Assembly: GCA_021780495.1 (NCBI GenBank)
Contig: JAJXYO010000031.1
Coordinates: forward strand, 37,316-101,315
DNA: 64,000 nucleotides
Direction of reading: 5' to 3'
Source of the DNA: Deltaproteobacteria bacterium
Lineage (GTDB): Bacteria; Desulfobacterota; Desulfuromonadia; Geobacterales; Pseudopelobacteraceae
The notes under the pieces were generated by a model. That model had not been told where the DNA came from and did no database searches. It saw only the letters and a program-made list of their open reading frames with translations. Shown here in pieces: positions 1-8,677 of the stretch; the stretch's first letter is position 1; the number at the start of each line of letters is the position of its first letter. Made by a program: the position numbers and the translations under genes.

Positions 1-898
1 CTACCGTAATCCTGTTGCCAGCCAGGGCGTTATTGCTCTCGTTCGATTCAGTCACCATGCTTTTCCGATCGGCGATGGCCCCGAAGTAGTAGCTGGCCGC
101 GTTTACGTTTGAGGGGATCGTCAACGAGGTGGTGACCGTTTTACTCTGTCCGGCACTCAAGCTGCTGATGAATACATCCCCAAGAAAAATGTCATCATCA
201 TGGCCATCGTCATCTACTGATTCTTCAACTATTGCATTGTCGCTTGAAAGATAGACACTGGCAGTGCTGCTGGCCGCAGTAGAGCTGCCCTGGTTCTTGA
301 CGGTAACGGTAACCGAGATGGACTTGCCGCTGGTGCCGGTTGATGGACCACTGACTGAGGTTACCAGCAGGTTAGGGAGAGCTGGGGCAGTTACGTTGAT
401 GCTCAAGGTAGCAGAGGTGACCAGGTTGTTGCCGGCATCGATTACCTGGAAGGTGAGATTTCTGGTACCGGCAGTGGTGGGTGTGCCACTGATAACCCCA
501 GTGGCGTTAAGGCTAAGCCCCTGTGGCAGCATGCCCGATGCGATACTCCAGACATAGGGTTTCGTCCCGCCAGTAGCTGTGAGGATCTGGCTATACGTTG
601 CCCCTACTGTGCCGTTAGCCATACCGGAGATGCGCAGGCTTTGGGGATCGGTGGTGGTAGCGGAGACGTCGAATTCCAGAGGCACCAGGTCCGGTCCCTT
701 GGCTTCGGCGGAGGATTTGACCAGCAGGGAGCGGATGGCCAGGTTGTTGTCCTCGTACAGTTCCGTTACCCTGTTTTCCGGGTCGCAGACGGCATAGAAA
801 CGGTAGGTGCCGCGAGCGGCGGTAAAGGGGTAGCTGAGCTCCTGGGTGGCGTCGCCGGCCAGGTCGGTTACGGCAAAGGTCTGCAGCAATGTGCCGCC
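1..898 (-). pseudogene. Frameshifted C-terminal remnant of a CARDB/Ig-domain secreted protein (continues past window edge)
   Basis: Read on the minus strand, one frame stays open from about 898 to base 1 but has no credible start. It lies +1 out of frame with the gene that stops at 900. The translation holds a CARDB-like segment (motif around PDLVPLEF, then NRVTELYEDNN), a putative Ig domain of the He_PIG type (ASGMLPQGLSLNATGVISGTP) and a second CARDB-like unit with an acidic Asp/His-rich loop and the ending ESNESNNAL. These are extracellular beta-sandwich modules usually found at the C-terminus of large exported proteins. I read it as the downstream part of a gene whose upstream part was replaced by recombination at about 900. 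A single base error at the junction would instead make it continuous with the 900-2357 gene. Confidence 0.6.
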
Positions 899-899
899 G

Positions 900-2357
900 T
901 TATTCCTTTGTGACGATCTCTTTCTTGCCGAGGACGTCACCGACGGTGGCGTTGGGATAATTCTGCTGGATGTAACTCTGCACCCTGGTCTGGTAGTCCT
1001 GCATGGTCTGCTGGGTGAGCAGTGAATCGACGCCGGTGACGGAGCCGTTGGTGGCGTCGATGGTGGCGGTTGATTGGATCTGGGTCAGGTATGCCTGGGC
1101 GTCGAAGGGTACGGCCGCTTTGATGTCGATGCCGTTGGTGTAGTTGTACTGCTTGTAGGAGGGATCGAGTTTGATCCAGGTGTCGCCCTTGCCGTTGATA
1201 TGCTTGGCCCCACGGGAGGGGATGTAGTTGATGAAGGCTTCTACCCAGATATGCTCCATGCGGGCATGGGTGACCTTGCCGCCTTCGGTCAGGGCTATGG
1301 TCGGGATGCCGCCGCTGGACATGAAGTCCAGGGCCGCCATGGGATCGGTAAAGCCGCCGGCCCAGTTCATGACCTTGTCGATGGGGAGGACGATGGTGCC
1401 GGTGTTGTAACGGGCGTGGATACCAGCTGCTCTAAGGAGAGCAATCAGCAGCGAGGAGGTGTCGAAGGCGTTGCCCTGTTTGGTGAGCATGGTCATCTGG
1501 GCGCCCTGAATGGAACCCCAGGTGGGGACGAATTCGATGTTGTTTCTGACCCACTCGTAGATCTTGACCGGGTTGTTACCCAGCTCCAGTGCCTTGGCCC
1601 GGATCTCGGGGGTGAGTTGGACGTCGATGGTTTCGGCCAGGTCGGCGGCGGTGGGTGGGGTTACGGCATTGACAATACCGGAGGTCAGCATCCCGGCCAG
1701 TGATCCGATCGAGGCAACCTGAATCCGCTTCTGGTTGCGCCAGGCGTGTTTGTCCTTCTTCAGGTCCTGATCGAACTCTTCCTTTTTCATTCTGGGTGCA
1801 CGTTTCTTGAATACCGGCTGACGGTTAGGAAGGTTGTTGGGATCGAGTTTCTGGTGGCGGGAGGGGGCCTTGGTCCGTTTCAGGTGATCTTGGATCCTGC
1901 GTAGCGCTGTTTCGGCCTCGGCATCGTCCTTGGCTTTTTCAACCAGTGCGATGTTGCTCTTCAGTTCATTCAGGTTGTCATCGTACTGTTTGACGAACTT
2001 GTGATGGCGTTCCAGGATCTCGGCCGGCAGCTTGGCGGCTATCAGTTTCTGTTCCGTAGCGGCGAACTCTGCCCGCATCCGGCCGTCGAGTGTGTTGATT
2101 TCGTCCCGGTCGGCAAACAGGCGGGCTTTTTTGCCGGCGATGTCGATCTTGGTATCGGCGAGTGAACTCTCCAGATCTGCGGTGATTTTAGAGAAGCGCA
2201 CTTCAGGAGCCTCGGCCTTCTTCTGATGGGCTGTCTTTGCCTTATGCTGCTTCGAATCCAGCTGCGCCGCATGGGCGATGCTGAAAACACCGCCGGAAGT
2301 CCAGGTGAAGAAACCGAGTACGATTGCTGCTGTTATTTTGGAGAATCTACGGGGCAT
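900..2357 (-). CDS. Truncated transglutaminase-fold secreted protein (second copy)
   Basis: This 485-residue protein has a signal peptide ending near SIAHA and a charged coiled-coil-like stretch (about residues 50-165). A transglutaminase-like core follows (about 255-405), including EHIWVEAF and WIKLDPSYK. It is nearly identical to the N-terminal half of the 1013-residue protein encoded at 3364-6405. Differences cluster after about residue 435, just before the stop. The long copy continues past the shared VTKE with YPYLLGTLP, while this one stops at once and the DNA beyond becomes CARDB-coding in another frame. It is probably a recombination product, and may be a nonfunctional half-gene or a donor cassette. 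The start follows an AAGGTC-type ribosome site. Confidence 0.75.
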   Translation of the reverse strand: MPRRFSKITAAIVLGFFTWTSGGVFSIAHAAQLDSKQHKAKTAHQKKAEAPEVRFSKITADLESSLADTKIDIAGKKARLFADRDEINTLDGRMRAEFAATEQKLIAAKLPAEILERHHKFVKQYDDNLNELKSNIALVEKAKDDAEAETALRRIQDHLKRTKAPSRHQKLDPNNLPNRQPVFKKRAPRMKKEEFDQDLKKDKHAWRNQKRIQVASIGSLAGMLTSGIVNAVTPPTAADLAETIDVQLTPEIRAKALELGNNPVKIYEWVRNNIEFVPTWGSIQGAQMTMLTKQGNAFDTSSLLIALLRAAGIHARYNTGTIVLPIDKVMNWAGGFTDPMAALDFMSSGGIPTIALTEGGKVTHARMEHIWVEAFINYIPSRGAKHINGKGDTWIKLDPSYKQYNYTNGIDIKAAVPFDAQAYLTQIQSTATIDATNGSVTGVDSLLTQQTMQDYQTRVQSYIQQNYPNATVGDVLGKKEIVTKE

Positions 2358-2433
2358 CTATGACCTTGCTTTGCAATAATAACATTAAAGACCTGACACT
2401 TCTCGTTCTTCCTTAACTATCATAGTTTGTAAT

Positions 2434-3351
2434 CTAACTTTTATTTGATAGTTTTATATAATCAGATATAAGCTCTAATATTGATAAAGAAGTAGCAAAT
2501 GGAGAATAAAATAGTTCATAAATATCATTGTTAATTAGTTGGCATACAAGTAAGTTAACTTTTTTTGTATGGTGCCACTTGTTCTGAACATTGCTTGAAA
2601 TAATATCTGTTATAGGAATATCTTCTCTTATTTTCCATCCACCATCAGTAAAACCGAACTTAATAAGAATAATTCTATATTGTGTTATAACCAACGAATC
2701 TATATATAGCTTAACTCCATTCTTGTATACGCCTCTAAAAGGAGATATGCTTATATTAGCTATAATTGTTTCGTTTTCATGTAGATTAAGTGCTATTTTT
2801 TTTATTTTGCTTATAGATTTATTGAATTTAGTAAAATTAATTTCACTAGTTATATTATTATCAATTTTAAGTCCATCATCGTAATTATTAATATCTACTT
2901 TTTTATAATTTTCTAAAGTGTCGTACACATATCTACAATTTCTACAAACACTAATTGGATTATCATTATTGAAGTGACATATTGGGCATACGACAAAAAT
3001 TTCATTACCAATTATTGATGGCAGTCTTTTTTTTATGTATTCAACAATAATAAATTCTGTAATAACAAATATTAGAATTGATATTAAAGGATTTAAATTT
3101 GTATATATTGGAAAGTACTGCCCTAACTTTATGTCAAAATAAAAAGCTATTACGAATATCGGTGCAAATACAATAAAAAGCACTTTCCTATTAAATACAT
3201 CATTAATGACTCTTATAAACATTATAATTGATAATACCAACGCAGACCTATATCTACATAATCCTATTAAGTACAGTATAAGTAATAGAATTCCATCGAT
3301 TATACTATTTATGTTATAGGTCAGTTTATATATGTAATTATTATATTTCAT
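2434..3351 (-). CDS. AT-rich membrane protein with zinc ribbon and PH-like C-terminus; immunity-like position
   Basis: This 305-residue protein is strikingly AT-rich compared with its flanks, which suggests recent acquisition. Residues 1-110 are strongly hydrophobic, with about three to four membrane segments. They are followed by a four-cysteine zinc-ribbon-like motif (CPICHF ... CRNC, about 118-137). The last 130 residues alternate beta strands (ENETIIANISISPF, VITQYRIILIKFG) and end in a helix, resembling bacterial PH/GRAM-like domains. It starts 12 bp after the stop of the long transglutaminase-fold gene and is presumably cotranscribed with it. Immediate position behind a variable, hydrophobic C-terminus fits an immunity protein, but no sequence family was recognised, so this function is inference only. 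Confidence 0.6.
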   Translation of the reverse strand: MKYNNYIYKLTYNINSIIDGILLLILYLIGLCRYRSALVLSIIMFIRVINDVFNRKVLFIVFAPIFVIAFYFDIKLGQYFPIYTNLNPLISILIFVITEFIIVEYIKKRLPSIIGNEIFVVCPICHFNNDNPISVCRNCRYVYDTLENYKKVDINNYDDGLKIDNNITSEINFTKFNKSISKIKKIALNLHENETIIANISISPFRGVYKNGVKLYIDSLVITQYRIILIKFGFTDGGWKIREDIPITDIISSNVQNKWHHTKKVNLLVCQLINNDIYELFYSPFATSLSILELISDYIKLSNKS

Positions 3352-3363
3352 ATTTATGTAGCC

Positions 3364-6300
3364 TCAGCAAATACTTTTAAATTGAATGATGTTGTATAAA
3401 GTTGATATTTTATCCATGTAATATTTTAAAATTTGATTACGTAAAATGAACGTAAATACTCCAATCTCTTCAGCTGACGTTGGTAACAAAGTGTCTGTTC
3501 TAGGCAAGGCGTCGTCGTATATACTAAAGGCCTCACATATCCAATCTAAATATGGCCTGCTTTTTATAAACATTTGCACTGTTACGCCAGCAAACAGACT
3601 AAATTCTACGACATATACCAACAACTCACTTATTATTGTAATGATTGCAGCAATAGCTTCCGCTAATGCAGCAATCATTAGCATGATTCCAATAGCTATT
3701 GCAGGGGCCAAAATCGCTATAAGTAGCCCTACTGCTACGAATGCAACAACAAAGAGGATGCCTCCACTCAAGCCCCCACTGATCATATAACCACCAGCAC
3801 CAGTTTCTTGATTAATAATGATATAGCCGCAACCATTCCATCCGTTATAATTGATATTTGCTTTAGAGACTGTAACGATTTTTCCAGAATTGATTGCATT
3901 TTGTATATCAGTTTTAACATTCATACCTACTTGTAGCTGAGGCAGTATAGTGGCAATATTTCCCTGATTAACTGTGTAGATCGGTATACCTTGGTCATTG
4001 GCAATTTTAAGTGCCTTAACGGCACTTATACCTTCTGCCTTGCTGTCAGGTGTTGAGTACAACTGTTCTGGTAAACTGTGTTCCAATGTAGAGGAGGTCA
4101 TACCAATACTGAGCATGTATTGCCTGACGGTGTCATTATTGCCGTCCTTGGCTTTGACATCACTCAACAAGCGGTCAGCATCCATATTGAGTCCACCGGC
4201 ACCAACGCTGGTTGCTACACCCCACATGCTGGCTACATTTAATTGTGTAGAAAAGATAGTTTCTGACGGCAGCGTGATTGCATTTACGTTCAATATTTTT
4301 GCTGCGATGAAGTTCATGGTCCCAAGTTCTGCATGGTAACTGAGTGCAGTTGCGTAAAGCAGATCGCCGAGCAGGTCATCTTTAGTGAGCCCAGTTATAT
4401 TGTTGCTCTGGAGTTTTGTCTTGATGGTTTCAAGTGTTGCCTTGAGACTGTTTATTTGATCCTGGCTGATCCTGCCCAGGTTGAGGCCGATGGCCTCGTA
4501 GGCACCGGCGGTTATGGTGTTCGATACCATGCTGTTATCGGCTGATGGATCGAAGAAGGTCATGTTGAAGGTTTCTACTGCACCGAGCGTTACTGCTGTG
4601 CCGGTTGCCACTACCTGTCCATCTACCCGCAGCTCCGGCTTGACGTTGATAAGGTACGCCGGGAGAGAAGATGGCAGTTCGCTGGGTTGAATGGGTGTGC
4701 CGTCGGCATGAGGCTTGGGCAGGTATGAGTTGATGACGGCTTCGTCCTGTGATGTGGCGGGAGAATAGCTGAGGGTGATCTTCTTGCCGGCCAGTTCCGG
4801 CAGGCTCTTCGTTATGGTGATGGGGGTGTTGTCGTATGCGTCTTTGGTTACGCTGAAGCTGAGTGTATGCCTCAATGTATCGGGGATTTCGGTGAAGGTG
4901 CTTCCCTTGACGGCGGTTCGGTACGGCAGGGTACCCAAGAGATAGGGGTATTCCTTTGTGACGATATCTTTCTTGCCGAGGACATCACCGACCGTGGCGT
5001 TGGGATAATTTTGTAAAAAGAAGCTTTTCAAACGAACCTGGTAGTCTTGCATGGTCTGTAGGGCAAGTATCGAGTTAAAACCAGCAGAGTAGCCGTTGGT
5101 TGTATCGATGGTGGCGGTTGATTGGATCTGGGTCAGGTATGCCTGGGCGTCGAAAGGTACGGCCGCTTTTATGTCGATGCCGTTGGTGTAGTTGTACTGT
5201 TTGTAGGAGGGATCGAGTTTGATCCAGGTGTCACCTTTGCCGTTGATATGCTTGGCACCACGGGAAGGGATGTAGTTGATGAAGGCTTCTACCCAGACAT
5301 GTTCCATGCGGGCATGGGTGACCTTGCCGCCTTCGGTCAGGGCTATGGTCGGGATGCCGCCGCTGGACATGAAGTCCAGGGCCGCCATGGGATCGGTAAA
5401 GCCTCCGGCCCAGTTCATGACCTTGTCGATGGGGAGTGTGATGGTGCCGGTGTTGTAACGGGCATGAATGCCTGCTGCTCTAAGCAGGGCAATCAGGAGC
5501 GAGGCGGTGTCGAAGGCGTTGCCCTGTTTGGTGAGCATGGTCATCTGGGCGCCCTGGATGGAACCCCAGGTGGGGACGAATTCGATGTTGTTTCTGACCC
5601 ACTCGTAGATCTTGACCGGGTTGTTACCCAACTCCAGGGCCTTGGCCCGGATCTCGGGGGTGAGCTGGACGTCGATGGTTTCGGCCAGGTCGGCGGCGGT
5701 GGGTGGGGTTACGGCATTGACTATTCCGGAGGTCAGCATTCCGGCCAGTGATCCGATCGAGGCAACCTGAATCCGCTTCTGGTTGCGCCAGGCGTGCTTG
5801 TCCTTCTTCAGGTCCTGATCGAACTCTTCCTTTTTCATCCTGGGTGCACGTTTCTTGAATACCGGCTGACGGTTAGGCAGGTTGTTGGGGTCGAGTTTCT
5901 GGTGGCGGGAGGGGGCCTTGGTCCGTTTCAGGTGATCTTGGATCTTGCGCAGCGCTGTTTCGGCCTCGGCATCGTCCTTGGCCTTTTCAACCAGTGCGAT
6001 GTTGTTCTTCAGTTCATTCAGGTTGTCTTCGTACTGTTTGACGAACTTGTGATGGCGTTCCAGGATCTCGGCCGGCAGCTTGGCGGCTATCAGTTTCTGT
6101 TCCGTAGCGGCGAACTCTGCCCGCATCCGGCCGTCGAGTGTGTTGATTTCGTCCCGGTCGGCAAACAGGCGGGCTTTTCTGCCGGCGATGGCGGTCTTGG
6201 GGTCGGCGAGTGAACTCTCCAGATCTGCGGTGATTTTAGAGAAGCGCTCTTCAGGAGCCTCGGCCTTCTTCTGCTGGGCTGCCTTTGCCTTATGCTGCTT

Positions 6301-6405
6301 CGCATCCAACTGCGCCGCATGGGCGATGCTGAAAACACCGCCGGAAGTCCAGGTGAAGAAACCGAGTACGATTACTGATATTATCCTCGCATGTTTACGA
6401 AACAT
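3364..6405 (-). CDS. Large secreted transglutaminase-fold protein with variable hydrophobic C-terminus
   Basis: This 1013-residue exported protein starts behind a clear GGAGGGG site. A signal peptide (to about residue 30) is followed by a charged helical region (50-165) and a transglutaminase-like core (255-405). The core keeps the His (EHVWVEAF, H369) and Asp (KLDPS, D398) positions. Ala (GNAFD, A297) stands where the nucleophilic Cys normally sits. A long middle region leads to a GYIIINQETGAGGYMISGG segment at about 860-880, after which composition changes. The last 131 residues contain a very hydrophobic stretch (LLIAILAPAIAIGIMLMIAA) and an AT-rich tail. This conserved-trunk/variable-tip design with a small gene right behind it resembles polymorphic toxins. 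A pore- or membrane-active tip is my inference. Confidence 0.7.
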   Translation of the reverse strand: MFRKHARIISVIVLGFFTWTSGGVFSIAHAAQLDAKQHKAKAAQQKKAEAPEERFSKITADLESSLADPKTAIAGRKARLFADRDEINTLDGRMRAEFAATEQKLIAAKLPAEILERHHKFVKQYEDNLNELKNNIALVEKAKDDAEAETALRKIQDHLKRTKAPSRHQKLDPNNLPNRQPVFKKRAPRMKKEEFDQDLKKDKHAWRNQKRIQVASIGSLAGMLTSGIVNAVTPPTAADLAETIDVQLTPEIRAKALELGNNPVKIYEWVRNNIEFVPTWGSIQGAQMTMLTKQGNAFDTASLLIALLRAAGIHARYNTGTITLPIDKVMNWAGGFTDPMAALDFMSSGGIPTIALTEGGKVTHARMEHVWVEAFINYIPSRGAKHINGKGDTWIKLDPSYKQYNYTNGIDIKAAVPFDAQAYLTQIQSTATIDTTNGYSAGFNSILALQTMQDYQVRLKSFFLQNYPNATVGDVLGKKDIVTKEYPYLLGTLPYRTAVKGSTFTEIPDTLRHTLSFSVTKDAYDNTPITITKSLPELAGKKITLSYSPATSQDEAVINSYLPKPHADGTPIQPSELPSSLPAYLINVKPELRVDGQVVATGTAVTLGAVETFNMTFFDPSADNSMVSNTITAGAYEAIGLNLGRISQDQINSLKATLETIKTKLQSNNITGLTKDDLLGDLLYATALSYHAELGTMNFIAAKILNVNAITLPSETIFSTQLNVASMWGVATSVGAGGLNMDADRLLSDVKAKDGNNDTVRQYMLSIGMTSSTLEHSLPEQLYSTPDSKAEGISAVKALKIANDQGIPIYTVNQGNIATILPQLQVGMNVKTDIQNAINSGKIVTVSKANINYNGWNGCGYIIINQETGAGGYMISGGLSGGILFVVAFVAVGLLIAILAPAIAIGIMLMIAALAEAIAAIITIISELLVYVVEFSLFAGVTVQMFIKSRPYLDWICEAFSIYDDALPRTDTLLPTSAEEIGVFTFILRNQILKYYMDKISTLYNIIQFKSIC

Positions 6406-6698
6406 TTCCCCTCCAATAAAATGCCATTCAATTCAATAAAAGTAAGTCTCATGTACTGGGTATCTCCCATAAAGCACAGACAGTGCCATGTTTGATTTCT
6501 GGTAGGTATTACCGAAATTACTCAATATGATATGCAGGTTACAGATTATTGAGGTTTGGAGAGCAGGACATAATTTCATGGAATCGGGAGGCGTAGGTGT
6601 AAAGTTTCTTTATAGCACCATTACAAATCCCCGATGATCCGCATAAAACTAAGTTGTATTGATGTGTTACATAAAGTGCAAAGAAACTTTACACTAGT
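6406..6698. other. Intergenic region with promoter side of the transglutaminase-fold locus
   Basis: About 290 bp without a gene between the start of the 1013-residue protein and the end of the 658-residue protein. It must carry the promoter for the minus-strand transglutaminase-fold operon, but I see no convincing -35/-10 pair. The half next to the 658-residue gene holds the inverted repeat listed separately. Confidence 0.5.
6597..6694. repeat. Perfect 15-bp inverted repeat with 68-bp loop
   Basis: GTGTAAAGTTTCTTT at 6597-6611 is exactly matched by its reverse complement at 6680-6694, separated by 68 bp. The right arm ends 4 bp past the stop codon of the 658-residue gene. The spacing is long for an intrinsic terminator and there is no U-tract. 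It could be the ends of a tiny mobile-element remnant or a protein-binding pair. Perfection over 15 bp argues against chance. Confidence 0.6.
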
Positions 6699-8675
6699 TC
6701 ACCAGATATAATCCTTCGCAACCTCCCTTTTATCCTTGCCGGCAAGAATGTGCAGTATGCGCAGCTGTTTCAGTTTGTGCGGTGAGAGACTGCCGAGCGG
6801 GATATAGACGATCTGGCGGTCCCGGCGGGCGGCCAGCTGCTTGAAGATGCTGCGGGGAGGACGGGCGGCCGCGTAGATCACATGCTTCTCGATGGAGTAG
6901 TCCAGCGCCGCCAGCAGCAGCGCCTCGGCTCCGGTTGCCGCCGTATGGTAGTCCGGATCGCGCCAGACATCCATCATCCGGCGGGGTGGATAGGAGAGCA
7001 TGAAGCCGCCGTACTCGCAGCGGCAGATCCCCGGACCGACGATGTTTTCCGCCGGGTCGGTGGCGTAAAAGGCCATGTCCGATTCCTGCTCATGCTCCCC
7101 CAGCCAGGTCATGCGATAGGGGTAGCGTTCACTGCGCCGATCCTCGTCGAAGATCACCACCAGACAGCCGATGCCCCCCGCCACCCGCTGCTGTTCCCTG
7201 ACATAGATGGCCCCTTCGTAGATGTTACGCAGCGTTTCACGCATGTCGATGCCATCCAGCAATGAGGCACTGAACCGCTCCGTTCGGGTCAGCTCCTCGG
7301 AGAGCTGCAGGCAGCCCTTGCGCTTGAGGAAGCGGCCATATTCCTCGATGGCGATATCCTCCGGCGGATAGGAGCAGACCGAGGGATCGTCAAAGCCCTC
7401 CAACCACTCACCCGGCCGTTTTTCCCGTTTGCGTTTGAGCAACCCCAGTTGCGAAAGCCCTTTGCTGCGCTTCTGGCGGGGACGGAAACGGATGTGGCGA
7501 CTGCCGCCCCAGATCTCCTCCGGTGAGATACTGACCGTGGCCAGATCGCTGCTTTCCAGCTGCCAGGGATACCAGGTGGCCAGGCGGCAGAAGGCATAGG
7601 CAAAGTTGTCGTCGATGCAACCGCGGGCCGTCACCAGAAGCTGGAACAGATCCGGCAGCAACATGCCCCCCTGCAGGGCATAGTTGCGGGCAAAGCGGAA
7701 AAAGGCCCGTTTCTGCCAGATGTGCAAGGTCTCGCCGGTTTCCTGGCGATAGTGGCGGGCCGCCTCGCTGAAGAGCCGGTAGATCAGGCGCTGCCGGTCA
7801 AAAAAGACGCCCGCCTGACCGAGATGGCGGGCCGCGCGGCGGATGGCGTGCTCCATCAGCTGCTCTTCGGATACCTGCTGCTTGCCGCCCTTGATCAGCT
7901 CCATGACGTGAAAACGCTTGCGCAGTCCGGCGCCGCTCTCCTCCGGTTCGTCGGGCAGCGGACCGCGCCGCAGCTCGTAGACCGCCGACAGGAACGGAAA
8001 ACCGGCCAGGATCTCGCGGCAGGCATCGGGGTGCAGGTTGAATACGGTAACACCCTCGCGGCGGATCCGTTCCAGCGGCGCGGCCTGCGGAATCGCGAAC
8101 AGCCCCTTGACCCGCTCCAGATGGGCCATGCCGCAGACAAACAGTATCCGTTGGTGCTTTTGGGCCAGGGTCTGCAGACGGTAGGCCATACCCTGCTCGC
8201 GCCGCTGGTCCTCCCGGCAGGGTGACAGCGTGCCGCAGGCGCTGCGGTATTCGCGGTAATAGGCTTCCAGGCCGATGCGGCAGATGCTGTAGGAATCGGG
8301 AAGCGGTTCATGCAGGCAGGGATAGGCGTCCGTGTCCACATCGACGAAATACAGCGGGACTCCCAGTTCCAGCGCCTGGCGTGCAGCTTCCACCAGCGGG
8401 TCGGCCGGCTCCACCAGCAGATAGACCGTTTCCGTCCCCCCTGCTGCGGATGACTTCCCCGTGCCGGCCTGATACCTGATCACCGAGATCTGCGGCAAAC
8501 GGCGCACTGCCCGCAGAAAGGGAGCCTCCAGGGTCGCTGGCAATTCAATGGCCACAGCATCCGGCCGGACATGGGTAACGGCCATTCGCACCAGCTGGGC
8601 ACATTCCACGCGGTAATGAAGCACCGGCAGGGCGTGGACCCGCCCGAACCGTTCAAGGTAGAGACGTCTGGGCAC
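6699..8675 (-). CDS. Uncharacterised 658-residue protein cotranscribed with a MoxR-type ATPase
   Basis: Function not recognised. The protein starts with GTG two bases after the stop of the MoxR-type gene, so the two are translationally linked. The N-terminal part (about 1-190) reads like a TraB/ChaN-type alpha-beta fold: VRPDAVAIELPA near the start and RILFVCGMAHLERV near 170 resemble the 'determine who owns this, then look up' pattern of that superfamily. A similar arrangement (large protein of this kind beside a MoxR ATPase) occurs in MoxR-associated loci. The middle (about 220-400) is basic and helical. The C-terminal 200 residues form an alpha/beta region with YGGFMLSYPPRRMMDVW. There is no signal peptide or membrane segment, so it is probably cytosolic. 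Confidence 0.55.
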   Translation of the reverse strand: MPRRLYLERFGRVHALPVLHYRVECAQLVRMAVTHVRPDAVAIELPATLEAPFLRAVRRLPQISVIRYQAGTGKSSAAGGTETVYLLVEPADPLVEAARQALELGVPLYFVDVDTDAYPCLHEPLPDSYSICRIGLEAYYREYRSACGTLSPCREDQRREQGMAYRLQTLAQKHQRILFVCGMAHLERVKGLFAIPQAAPLERIRREGVTVFNLHPDACREILAGFPFLSAVYELRRGPLPDEPEESGAGLRKRFHVMELIKGGKQQVSEEQLMEHAIRRAARHLGQAGVFFDRQRLIYRLFSEAARHYRQETGETLHIWQKRAFFRFARNYALQGGMLLPDLFQLLVTARGCIDDNFAYAFCRLATWYPWQLESSDLATVSISPEEIWGGSRHIRFRPRQKRSKGLSQLGLLKRKREKRPGEWLEGFDDPSVCSYPPEDIAIEEYGRFLKRKGCLQLSEELTRTERFSASLLDGIDMRETLRNIYEGAIYVREQQRVAGGIGCLVVIFDEDRRSERYPYRMTWLGEHEQESDMAFYATDPAENIVGPGICRCEYGGFMLSYPPRRMMDVWRDPDYHTAATGAEALLLAALDYSIEKHVIYAAARPPRSIFKQLAARRDRQIVYIPLGSLSPHKLKQLRILHILAGKDKREVAKDYIW

Positions 8676-8677
8676 GG

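Noticed and set aside
1074..1703. Long open frame on the plus strand opposite the transglutaminase-fold gene (and its twin at 5122-5751)
   Set aside because: It mirrors codon structure of a well supported minus-strand gene, repeats exactly with the duplicated DNA and has no ribosome site.
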